Source of the DNA: Phymatolithon calcareum
Taxonomy: Eukaryota > Rhodophyta > Florideophyceae > Hapalidiales
Length of the DNA: 64,000 nucleotides
NCBI GenBank assembly: GCA_977006965.1
Contig: OZ345367.1
Location: 434,001-498,000 of the forward strand
Direction of reading: 5' to 3'
Below, one piece after another: positions 54,310 through 64,000 of this stretch. Position numbers and translations under genes: made by a program. The notes under the pieces are model-generated. The model searched no databases. It worked only from the letters and a program-made list of their open reading frames with translations, and was not told where the DNA came from. Positions within the stretch are counted from its first letter, which is position 1; each line of letters opens with the position of its first letter.

Positions 54310-57300
54310 TTAGTGGGACGAGAACGACCTAGACAGATACTTCGGACGCTCTTTTCCTAAAAGCGTGTGGATACCACATGTTCCTATATTGCGCGCGGCG
54401 TTCATGTCCCTGTTAATGTCGCCCACGCTGCATGAGTTCTCGCCCGTTTCGCTGCTTTCACAACGCAACACACGAAAACCTTTAAACTTTCGCATAGCCT
54501 TCCCACATCCATGGCAACGTGCAGACGTCCGGAACTCGTCCGTCAGAACCACAGGGCACATCTTCGCCAAAGCTCGAATCAATTTCTTCCGCGGAGTAGA
54601 CCCGCTTTTCCCAAACCTGTACTCAGCATTGCCGAAGAAAACGACCTGGGGACGACCGTACAGCTCCTTCTTCTTCCGCCTCTTCTGTTGGCCCTTCAAC
54701 CGCCGCAGCTCTACTTGTTCCTCGCCGAACAGAAGTGATATCGCCAGGTGATGGATTGCTCTTTGCCCGGCACGGAACCGCGCAAATCTTTTGCGTCGCC
54801 GCAGCGGACTTAGAAGCTCTTCCATCATCTCGGGCAACGTCTCGTGCACAACCTTGGCATACGCTTGCGCTTTCCCCGCCTCCTTCAGCGTCACGTCGCT
54901 GAATCGCTGCACGGCAGCTTGGTAGGCAGGGACGTTTTCTCTCCTCTTCTTTTCGAAATTCTGCGAATGGATGGACAGGTTGTCGCGACGGAACTTCTTG
55001 GTCGGAAAGCTGGTACCAAACTTTTTTTTTTGAGCAAAGTTTATTTAAAAGCCCCACAGACTTCCGAAGATATGGGCAAGGCTTCCTCAGTTGCTAACCA
55101 CCTTTGTGTAGCTTACGAAAACGCACCGCCAGAGGGGCAGGCGGAAAAACTTAGGATCTCAGATATCCCATCTAAATTGCAGAACTCCTGTATTGTTCGC
55201 CGTAGACGACCCCGGGTAGCGAGACGTCATTGTTTGTTCATTGCGCCACAGCTGGTACCAAACTGCGCGAATGGAGACGACTTGAAATCCCCGATTGGAC
55301 AACGGATTGTTCCTCTTGCCGTCGTGGCCACTTCGACCAGACCGGGGTCGAGACCGATAGCGATGATGTCGCCCTTGATGACTCCGGGAACCGGTTTCGC
55401 GTCCTTGAAGACTCCATTTGTATGCTTCTTGATGTCGTTCACGACGGATATCTCGCGGAAACCCTTCTTCTCAAGCACGTCAAGGCCAGTGGGCACTCGG
55501 CTTGCCCACGTGTCTTCCACTGTGGCCAAGACGACCTTCACCTGCAGGCCGTCGGTCGTTACGGAGTTAACCAACCATGGGATAGGGGTGGAAGCGTCCC
55601 TTTTGTGCTTCTCGTATGCCCTTTTGTTGAGCGTCCACGCACTTGACGAGAGCACAGGTATGCCCATCCGCAGTCGGCGTCTCAGTTTGAGCACTTTCCG
55701 GCGATGTTTTCCTGCTTTGCCAGAGGCCTTCCGTGGAACATCGATATTCGGTCGCACTGTTTCGCTCGAGTGGAAGTCAAAACAAGAGGTCCACCAAATC
55801 CTCGAATTCCGAGGAAGATGAGGAACGCCAACGCTGGTGAGCAACGTGATGGGTGACTCGCGATCGTACAGGAAGACCGCTCTGGTAAGTCCAAATTTCG
55901 GCAGCAACGCATACGGTGGAGATACCATGTGAAACCCGGGGAATGTTCGGCTGCCGAGAAGTGCCTCCCTGCACTGCTTGACCATTTTCACGAGTCGATG
56001 TCCGTCGTCATGTTCGAAAGTAGCGTCATTATCCAACCACTCTGGATGTAGAATCAAGGCATTCGAAGGCATCTGCGCTCGATAGCCCTCCTTTGACGAC
56101 GAGATATTAGCCTTAGATTGTCGATTGTTGACGTAGTCCAAGACTTGGCGTTTATTTTCCAAAACCGCAGCATCGCGTTCCCTGAACATGTGCGTCAGTC
56201 GTAACATGCAGACAAAATTGCTCTTCTGTTGGTACTGGAAGTTGTCGAACTCTTCCGGCGGCATCATGGTCTTGCGCTTTTTCGGCGGTTCGCACATTGG
56301 GCTGAATTCTTGACGGTATTTTTGGACGACGTCGAGCAACGCTTCCGGCCAGTTTTCAAGACGTCCAGGCGGTTCCAACCACTGTTTAAGACGTTCACGA
56401 TCACAAAAATTGGAAATTAATTCGACCAGGCGATCGCCATCTGAGGTCGTACAGCAATCGAGCACCACTTTGCTCACCTTTTCTACATCCGTGTGGAAAG
56501 TATCAAATTGATCGCCACGTGGTGAAGTCTCTGGGCAAAGATGCACTTTAAATGTAAAAGTGATCGGCGGCTAAAGTTTTCGAAGACGTCTTTTCAAGGC
56601 TGTCAACATTTGTGTAGACAGTACAGTTGAGACGCATCTTTGAGGGAAGTTCGAAAAGGAATTGATGACTGACTGCTGCACTGGGTTCTCCTCCAAGTAT
56701 CGCTCGAAATGATGTCGCACAGGTTCGACATCGGTATCGTTCCATCTTCTTTGAGCGACAAAGCGTACGCTTCTGGTGGCGAAACGCAGAAAAAGCGTTG
56801 ATATAAACCATTGGTCAAACACCAGATTGTGCACATTGTCAGCAGGCTTGTCGTCCGCGAGGACAATCAGATACACGGAAACGATATGGCGGAGCGCTCC
56901 GAGCATTCTCGCGTGCCGGTCCATAACTTGGAGCAGCATATCCCGGTTACAGATGTCTGCCCTTATGCAGGCGTCGGCAGAGGAAGTAATTGTCATCGCC
57001 CTTGTGGTACGATTCGCTTTCGTGATGTTTCGCATCTTTGCAAAATCCTGAAGTTCGTTGCTTGCGGCGATGGTGCGCCGTTTCTTCTTCGAGGGTGTGT
57101 CGTCATCACCATCGTCGGGAGGCTGTTGATTGACGTCCATGTCCCACCCAGAGTTCGGTGGTCTCTTGGCTGGCGGTTCGGTTGTGGAGTGGTCGAGTGT
57201 ACCTTCGGTAAGTAAGCATTGACGTGGACTTAATATAGATGGTACTAAAAACTCAGCCAACAAGTCATCCATCATAGATGGTAAAGGACTCAGCGAGGAC

Positions 57301-57431
57301 GCCGGCGAAAATATAGCTTGTCGAGCAAACGCACCGTTTGCTATTCTCGCATAACGACATTGTGAGTTAAGATCTTTCCTGGCCTCACAATACAAATAAC
57401 GTCTGGGTATCGTCTTCGCACTGTCTGTCAA
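54310..57431 (-). pseudogene. Fanzor (eukaryotic TnpB-like) nuclease, disrupted
   Basis: Fanzors are RNA-guided RuvC nucleases related to bacterial TnpB. The minus-strand frame starts at 57431 and is broken once by a TAG (56573-56571), followed eight codons later by the rest in the same frame. Residues about 110-125 (PSKKKRRT) and a later PPKKRKT look like nuclear localisation signals. GLDPGLVEVATT (Asp at 55347-55349) is RuvC-I. LTDEFRTSARCHGCGKAMRK carries a candidate RuvC-II Glu (54531-54536) and the first zinc ligands; GFRVLRC and DINRDMNAARNIG (54401-54420) complete the zinc finger and RuvC-III. A 228-bp retroposon (55022-55249) sits between GTS and FPTKK. Without it and one copy of its TSD the frame joins exactly. 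The two lesions together should abolish function, though readthrough of the amber cannot be excluded. Guide-RNA and transposon ends were not found. Confidence 0.88.
55022..55249 (-). mobile_element. 228-bp LINE-tail insertion in the Fanzor
   Basis: AGCTGGTACCAAAC at 55008-55021 and 55250-55263 are the target-site copies. On the minus strand the insert contains GGAAGCCTTGCCCATATCTT, TCGGAAGTCTGTGGGGCTTT and ends with ATAAACTTTGCTC and poly(A), the same 3' end as the copies at 5358 and 57514. It interrupts the nuclease after the RuvC-I motif. Confidence 0.93.
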
Positions 57432-57513
57432 ATACTCAAGATTATTAGCGTTAGCAAGACAGTGTCGGTTAGGTGATCAGCATGATTATTACCAGCTGAC
57501 GCTTGTGATCAGC

Positions 57514-57680
57514 GTCCCGTAGAGGACTGAGATAGGACTACTTTGAGTCCTGAGTTTTCCCGTCCGCCATACTGGTGGACGTTTCGTGAGCTGCACAAAG
57601 GTAGGTAGTATCATAGGAAGCCCTGCCCATATCTTCGGAAGTCTGCGAGGCTTTTAAATAAACTTGAAAGGAAAAAAAAA
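57514..57680 (+). mobile_element. 167-bp LINE 3'-end insertion with TSD
   Basis: CTTGTGATCAGC lies at 57502-57513 and 57681-57692. The insert has GAGCTGCACAAAGGTAGGTA, GCCCATATCTTCGGAAGTCT and GGCTTTTAAATAAACTTGAA plus poly(A). It sits about 80 bp upstream of the Fanzor start. Confidence 0.9.
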
Positions 57681-57692
57681 CTTGTGATCAGC

Positions 57693-58185
57693 TTCAAGTT
57701 TTTGGTTTTCCTGCCTAGAGAAGCAGACTCGTTTCTTTCAAAAGGGTATAACAGTTCTTTGTCCTGGACAATGAGTCGAAATGGAAAGTCGGTCGGATCC
57801 ATTGACTAGTTATGCTACAGTATCCCACAATGTTCCCCCGAAACGATAACATAATCGTGTACTTAAAGGCTTCATTCATTCAAGACATGTCCTAAATCCG
57901 AGTGCTGGGTGAACGCAAAAACCAACCTTGCCCGCAGAAGGATACAGTCCAGTAGATGTATAGAAGCCTAGTTTTTGACCCGAAATTTCGCGTAAGCCCA
58001 GCTTCTACCAACATGATTTTTGCGTTTTCAAGCCTGACCATACGGACAGCCTCAAGCGTCGATCTGAAACTCATCTGTTATGGTCTGGTCTAGTCTCTGA
58101 GGCCAGTTTCTGTTTCTCTTCATTTACGCCGCTCGTGATTTTTAAAACTACTGTAGAGGAAATTTCGCTCCAGCTTGCTTCGAAG
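57693..58185. other. Intergenic
   Basis: No gene recognised between the LINE insertion and the hAT copy. Confidence 0.4.
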
Positions 58186-58193
58186 GCCATGTG

Positions 58194-59506
58194 CAGGGGT
58201 GCGATAAAATTAATTGGAAAAAAATTAATTGCAATTAGTGCAATGCAATACTTAATTTTTGAAAACCCTCCAATTCCAATTATTAATTTTTCTTCTCTGA
58301 ATAATTGCAATAATTTATTTGTTGCCGTAAACATTCTCCAATTAATTCCAATTAATTGCTTCTTTGTTGTTGACGGTTACCACCAAGACAAACGAATGCT
58401 TCTGCTGACACCTGGCGACTATCGCTGGGCGACTATCGCCAGACGACCCTCACCTGCCAGTCTACTAAGATGCTAGTTTTGCAAACCGCCTGCCTACATA
58501 TTGCAGTCATCTGTCAGCTGTCAATGAAAGCATGGAGGATACTATGCTGTAAGCCAAGCGCAAGATCAAGAGCGCTGCTGCTCTTAGAAAACTCACTGAT
58601 CAGAAACAAGACTCGCTGGTCCGGATTGTTTTACATGTTTGAACGATTCCTTAGGATTGGCCACAGCTTTCTGAGATCAGTAACAATCCGGACTGTGACA
58701 TGATCCTTAATGATAGTGCAAGCTTTGCACGTCGTGTGCAAAGGTACACTCGTTTGAAGTTATAAACAAGGTAACTAAGAAACTTCAGGAGCAGGGAATT
58801 CGCCTGTCGAAGGGGCGAGCCATGCTGAATTGACTTATCCAGCTTGATTATCCTAACACCGATCAGAGCCCACTTGGAGGTTGCGGACTCGGAACTCAGT
58901 ACATTTCTGCAACCAGTGCCATTGTGTCAGATCTTCATTTTGAATCTAGTGTCGTGAAAATACAGCAAAGGAGGACGCATACTATGACGGCTGAAGAACG
59001 TGGTGCCTGTCAAGGATTTTTGCATGAATTAGTCGAGAATCACCATATTCCGCAACGGATTGCTCCTGATGGCATTGAAGACATACTTATTGCTGGAGAC
59101 GACAGTTCTCATGAAGAGGAGTACATCAATTGTGATTTTCTTTTGGCTTCCACTGCTGATGTAGAACGACTATGGAGTCTTGCGAAGTATGTCCTTACTG
59201 ATCAACGCTCTAGGCTTGAACTCGTGCTTTTCGAGTCACTTTTGTTTTTGAAAGTAAACAGCCAATTTTGGGATCAGCATCTAGTCTCCCAGGCTGTTCG
59301 AGCGTGCAGAGGGTCCAATTAATAGAGGAATGTAAAAACCGGGAGAAATCTTCAATTAATTGCAATTAATTGGCATTATTGCAATTATTGCTAAGACAAA
59401 GAATAGCAATAGCAATTTTTAATTTTCGTGGCAAGAATAATTACAATATATATTTTGGCGTACGATTTGTTTCCAATTCTCTCCAATTATATTGCTCCTA
59501 CCCCTG
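58194..59506 (+). mobile_element. hAT-type deletion derivative, 8-bp TSD
   Basis: GCCATGTG at 58186-58193 and 59507-59514 is an exact 8-bp duplication. The ends are CAGGGGTGCGATAAAATTAA on the left and, complemented, CAGGGGTAGGAGCAATATAA on the right, a hAT-like CAGGGG start. Both ends are rich in AATTAATTGCAATTA-like words. The interior has the last third of a hAT transposase and no complete gene. Confidence 0.9.
58765..59322 (+). pseudogene. hAT transposase C-terminal part
   Basis: Reading from 58765: VTKKLQEQGIRLSKGRAML, a stop (TGA, in LN(stop)LIQL), then LGGCGLGTQYISATSAIVSD. From 58924 the frame is open for 132 codons: YINCDFLLASTADVERLWSL and LFESLLFLKVNSQFWD are the hAT dimerisation domain (A-S-x-E/D-V-E-R-L-(F/W)-S). 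The middle of the enzyme is absent. Confidence 0.8.
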
Positions 59507-59519
59507 GCCATGTGCCAAA

Positions 59520-60290
59520 TACTCCAACCCAAGGGAAGAAGAGACGTCCTTGAAAGACGATTTGTGCAGAGATTGATAAGAAGACGCGATGCGCTGATAT
59601 CTGGTCCAACAACAGAGATCGCGAACAAGGAACGTCAAGAAGCGGAGAGAGATATTGTCCATGCGAAAGTGAATGGTTTCCTGTGCGAAGCAGCAAAAGA
59701 AACGATAGCTACGACAAACATGAAGAAATACTAAAGAAACAAGATACTGCAGGCCGCAGAGGATGCGGAAAAGTCGAAAAAACGACCTATACCGCAGGCG
59801 AAAGTGTCGTTACCGCCGCACCTTCTCTTCAAGTCAAGGAGACATAGAACACTTGCTATCAAGTGGTCATTTGGAATGTTCCCTCCAATGAGCACCTCTA
59901 CCCTTATCGAACTCACCGGCCAATGTGGAAAAGATGCCATCGAAGACGTGATAAATGGCCTCGCAAAGGATAGACTCTCCAAAGAAGACAGCGCCTGGAA
60001 TAAGCGAGCACTCGACGAGCTCCTAACCATGTTTCAGGCTGTGGACAAGTAAGGACTACCCGCAACTTGAAATTACAGCGTGTCACAGGACAGGGGAGTA
60101 ACTTTTCCCCTCGAGGTCCCGAAGGAGACCAGAGGTGGGTTTTTGTAGTCCACTGAGTCGTGTTACACCAACAAGAAAAGAAAACCCCTTCAGGACAGAA
60201 TCTAGCCAAAACCCCTTGGCCTTAGGAAAGTTGCCCCGAGCGTCAGCAGATGCGTTGGTAACTTTTAAATAAAAATCTACCTTTCTTCTT
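59520..60290 (+). mobile_element. LINE C-terminal remnant
   Basis: Two frames in the same phase, separated by one TAA near 59732, give a charged stretch (QRLIRRRDALISGPTTEI) and then RRHRTLAIKWSFGMFPPMST, matching VRHRQLAVKWAFGRFPPLST in the copy at 3206-4144. A tail TTTTAAATAAAAATCTACCT ends it near 60280. It belongs to a third sub-branch of that LINE family. Confidence 0.75.
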
Positions 60291-60319
60291 CTTCCAGCTT
60301 GCTTCGTATCGTGTTATGA

Positions 60320-60555
60320 TAACGATTCTTCTTTCTTTCTTTCTTTAATGCTGAATGCGTTAACGCCAGAACTACCCTAAAGTTCTCATTGTTCAAATAT
60401 TGGAGTATCTCTACGGGTCTCTCCCTGCACAGATTTTCTTCTGTTTTGTCTCGCACTCTTTCGATGAATTGTCGTCGAGAGGCAGTCTTCCAGTAACATG
60501 AGCAAAAACATATTCTCCAACGGGAACATTCAGTTGGGTGTTGGTTGGAATTCAA
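60320..60555 (-). mobile_element. LINE (RNase H family) 3' fragment
   Basis: On the minus strand WRICFCSCYWKTASRRQFIE, RVRDKTEENLCRERPVEILQYLNNEN match the end of the element at 53340-53830 (KTVEELCREKPLDVIKFLNNEK). It finishes with (AAAG)n, seen as TTCTTTCTTTCTTTC at 60330. Confidence 0.75.
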
Positions 60556-60559
60556 ACCA

Positions 60560-61177
60560 GGAAAGGTAGACTAGACTATCTCTGGATCGCACGGATGTGC
60601 CGTGCGCAGCGAAGCTCTTATTGCCTTTCGAATAGTTTTTTTACTAAAAGTTTAACCTGTACTTTCATTTCCCTCCTCGACGGAGCCCGAACAAAGAAAA
60701 ATGCCTTTTCAGATAGGCTGTAAGTTGTGAGACCCAAGATGACCTGGGAAATTTAGACAATCAAGAAAGTTATCGATAACGCCATCGATATGATGCTCGC
60801 CAATGTATATCCCAAAGGCTGGTATCAGCTCATGTTATAAAAGGGGAAACCTGAATAGCCGACCATCTTCAGGGTCACGGCGCTGCTGAAAACGGGAGGA
60901 ACTACGCGTAGCCGTACTCTAGATAATGGATGTCGATGGCAAAGTCTAGCGAGAAAATCTGCCGAACAGAACGCTGCAAGAACTTCCTTCTAATATGCGT
61001 ACTATGACTCAGGTATTCTTAGCATCTGTCGCGCGTTTTATTCATTGGCAATAACTTCGTCAAGTGCTACTTCACTGCGTCCGACCAACCCTAGAGTCAA
61101 TCTTTGGCGACGTCCCAGAACTTGTCGTTCATGCAGCAGTCAAACTCGCAACAAATAAATTAGAATGGAAGAAGCTT
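60560..61177. other. Intergenic, nothing recognised
   Basis: Only short frames without signatures. Confidence 0.4.
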
Positions 61178-61232
61178 AGGCCCTCAAAGTGCTGCTAGCC
61201 CCACAACGGGAATACGCAAAATGAATGAATGA
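61178..61232 (+). repeat. LINE-like 3' tail with TGAA repeats
   Basis: GTGCTGCTAGCCCCACAACG, then GGGAATACGCAAAA and TGAATGAATGAAT. Sister of 50999-51061. Confidence 0.7.
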
Positions 61233-61389
61233 ATTTGCAATGACCAAGAAATTAATTTTCTGGGTCTGAGAGCCCCACAGACGTCTCCTGTCAGTCCGAG
61301 GCTATACAGCAGTTTGATGGAAGAATTCGCAGGACATGTGAGCTATGTGTCCAGTTATCCTTTTCGCAGACGGCGCTCCTCATTCCGCG

Positions 61390-61680
61390 AAATCTCTCTG
61401 CGTTGCAAGGCCTGTTGGACGTAGCTACTCAAGGTGAGCCTATGGGAGCTCTCAAAATATAATCATCAAATATCCCCGCTGGGCCCATGAGCTTGTGGTG
61501 ACACTGAGCACGAAACAAGGCAAATGCGAATTTCTCGAATCACGGGAAGTATCGCGTAGACTGTCAAGCTGTTTGCATGCTAAAAACGTTCTGGCACACA
61601 ATATGGAGGCCACATACCATGAAGGATGCCCAGTACGGCTCGGGGCGTCCCACACAAGCAAATATTAAGTAGATCGTGTG
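61390..61680 (+). mobile_element. Degenerate LINE reverse transcriptase fragment
   Basis: With several stops and shifts the plus strand gives LQGLLDVATQ, a TKQGKCEFLES-like stretch and ATYHEGCPVRLGAS, parallel to MQGLLDIATQWAQE, TKQGKSEVLES and PEVMYLGVSL in the copy at 10505-11748. An old, decayed copy. Confidence 0.65.
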
Positions 61681-64000
61681 ATAGTATTATATATCGCAAC
61701 GCCGTCGGCTTGTTTAGACTAACTTAAAACTATACCTTAATGATCTTATCTGACAACGCAGAGTCTCGGGCTTCCAAATTTGCTTCTTGTGCGAGCTTTG
61801 TGAGGTGAATCTTCCTATCGCCCCCTAGACATCATTGCTCTGAAAGCATATTTTCATCTCGCCTTTGGCGGTGGAACATAAGGTCCTGTAGCCCGTTCCA
61901 ACAAGTGCGTGGGCATTGATTGACGTGCAAAAAGCAAACGATTATTAACCCTGCTGGAACTGGAATCTTTTGGGACGCAGTCGTACCAGAGCTGGAACGG
62001 AGGAACCATAGAGCGAAAACTAGTTTATAGAAGCTATCTAGATAATGAGGCAATAGGCCATGATCACGTTTCGAGTCACACCTCTCCTCTCTATATGGGC
62101 AAATGTGCCTGTTACTTGTGGCGCCTGGTCAATATTGTCTCTTCATGTTATGTCCAACGACAACCTGGCGACAACACGAAGACAACAAAACGGTAGTTGT
62201 ATGGTTGGTTGAAGGCGCTGGTTCTCTCGCGACTAACCGCCACTTCGGATTACTAGGTAGCGACGCCTGTACGCTTCTGTCTCGTTCTAGACGCGCAGAT
62301 CACCCTTGTAGTCGGGCCAAGCGGAACTGTCCCCCAATAACCAATCTCTTTCTTTCTTCGCTTCTGCCGATAGTACATAATGTAGTTTGAACCTTCTCAG
62401 TAAACGAAGGTGGAGGTTTTCTAGTTCTGGCTCGACTGCTCGGATCGCCGCACGCTTCAACTTGCCTGCACGTCCCTTCGACCACGCAGTACTCGTATTC
62501 CCACTCGCTCCAAGTCCAACGCGTATAGTGTGCTTTCCGTGCAATCCAGTACGGCGAAGTCGCACACACCGCACTCCAATCTTCCTTTCACTTCGTGTGT
62601 TCGTACTAAGCTCGACGGCCAAGCCTAGGTCGCCGCTTGACGACGACACCGACATCATTCGTCCCCCTTTTTTCTTCCTTCTTTTCGTTTCTTTATTCTT
62701 CATCCGCGTCTCTATGGCGCCGGTGCTCTCATCGTTGAGGTCTCACAGACCTGTGACGCGAAGGCTCGCGCTCGTGTCCGATCAATACGACCGCTGGAGT
62801 TCCTGCAAGTCTGTGGAGCGTGCTCCGTGGACATCAATACACGGACTCCGTTTCCGGCAGAGTCCTAACTATCACGCCTAGATCCGCGTGCAACTTTCCC
62901 TCGTCGAGCTCACTCAGTCGTAAAACTGGAAGTGTGCTCCGAGGACGATACACCGTTTATTCCGGTTGCCCCTTTTGGGGTTTGTCTTTTTCGTCGGTCA
63001 CATTCAGTCTCTCCCGCTTTTCTTTTGCTGTCTCACCCTGTTCTTGTCCTTCTTTGTGTACGCCGAGCACTAGTGCGCTACATTACTGACCCATCTCTCT
63101 AACTGATGATCATCTGAATGCAATTCTACTGGAAGGTTGCACTGGGACCCCGGAGTCCCACCATCAAAAATGTGTTAAAACCTACCTACCAACGAGCTTC
63201 GAACCGCGCTCTCCCGTCCTACGTGAGGGGGGCCCATGGCGTCCCGAGTGCTTTAGTTGAAAACGTTAAGCAAGACAAAGACCACAGGTTTTAAGAATTA
63301 CGCGCGCTTGGAGAATTCAAGAATAGAATGCGGACCAATACATACATCTCGATACATGGCAAAGGATAAGCGTATTCCACGGTCTGCGAGTCACACCTCC
63401 GAAGATACCTTCACAGCGCTTCTTTCATTGATGACGTTTGTTGCTGAGGTCCAATTTTTCGCTGGACAGGGTTCCCTGCAGGTTTTCGCAGTCGAAGACA
63501 TCCCGAGCACTAGTACATCAAAGCTCGCTATCCACACACGTAATCGAAGGCGAGCTCTAAAAGAGTCACGAAGTTGGATATAACTCCTGAATCTGCGGTA
63601 GTGAAAATATTAAGAGTCCAGTGGTGTCACTAAGTGTCGTTCCTTTCTCTGCTCGGCCCCATTTTTTAAAGAGACATCATTCTGAACTAAAATCAACACC
63701 TCTAAGTTCGGCGTACGCCAAAAAACCAGCCAAGGTGTCGTATGTTGATTAGAGAACAACGTCGCCGTCCCGCAATCCATAGTGTCCTCCACCATCTGCG
63801 ACACGCACACTATTCACATCATCCGGCACGCCAGACCAGCTCGCACGAACGGGAGCGTCAGTGCGTGCTGCCGGAGTCCGATAGTGCGCCCAATCTGACA
63901 ACATGTGTCGAATTCGCGACCACACGTCGCAACAGCGCCGCAGGCACAACATAACCGTACTCCTCATCGCCGGCACGCGCGGCAGAGGCTGCAAAAATGC
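61681..64000. other. Intergenic to window end
   Basis: No gene is strongly supported. A minus-strand frame of 138 codons (62287-62703) is Arg/Lys-rich without a known motif. Near 63195-63235 the minus strand has a Pol III B-box-like GGTTCGAAGCTC, a candidate tRNA-derived SINE part, and GGGACTCCGGGGTCCC is close by. Confidence 0.35.

Noticed and set aside
56571-56573. TAG read as glutamine genome-wide (codon reassignment)
   Set aside because: DMC1 and the putative plastid protein end with TAG exactly where their families or conserved parts end, so TAG acts as a stop here.

Overview
This is nuclear DNA from a eukaryote. DMC1 and a globin-reductase gene have canonical GT-AG introns of about 80-120 bp, other genes are intronless, and there are LINEs with target-site duplications, hAT, piggyBac and Tc1/mariner-pogo transposons and a Fanzor nuclease. 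A 151-residue protein whose leader starts MAFVGGFS (Phe near the N-terminus) resembles a rhodophyte-type plastid transit peptide, and introns are few and short. A red alga is my best guess, but this is inference.

Layout. 1-19.5 kb: one intact-looking gene (Tudor-like, 1059-2399), a broken glycosyltransferase (8.8-10.2 kb), a hAT deletion derivative with 8-bp TSD, LINE copies with 13-14-bp TSDs, a 434-bp MITE and hairpins. 19.5-29.6 kb: an intact NLR-like gene (NB-ARC plus eight near-identical 43-residue WD40 repeats) beside a frameshifted NB-ARC/TPR pseudogene on the opposite strand. 30-36 kb: a dead pogo-like transposase, then a 3.3-kb Tc1/mariner-pogo element with matching TIRs, TA duplication and an open 562-codon transposase. 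37-52 kb is the gene-rich part: a malic enzyme pseudogene, a putative plastid protein, a 757-residue protein of about eight GYW...GRxDL...HGG repeats, the meiotic recombinase DMC1, a glutathione S-transferase, a globin fused to a vestigial FAD-binding barrel, a piggyBac remnant and a small heat-shock protein with an HSE and a TATA-like box. 52-64 kb is again repeat-rich: LINE fragments, a Fanzor (eukaryotic TnpB/OMEGA-type nuclease) with one in-frame amber codon and a 228-bp retroposon insertion, and a second hAT derivative.

Main points of interest: the Fanzor, whose lesions can be read precisely; the NLR with a homogenised WD40 array; the GYW-repeat protein; the two-domain globin lacking the FAD and NAD motifs of flavohaemoglobins; and many near-perfect short palindromes of unknown origin. 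Several dead genes are broken by TAG or TGA codons compatible with C-to-T or G-to-A transitions, which may indicate methylation-linked decay.
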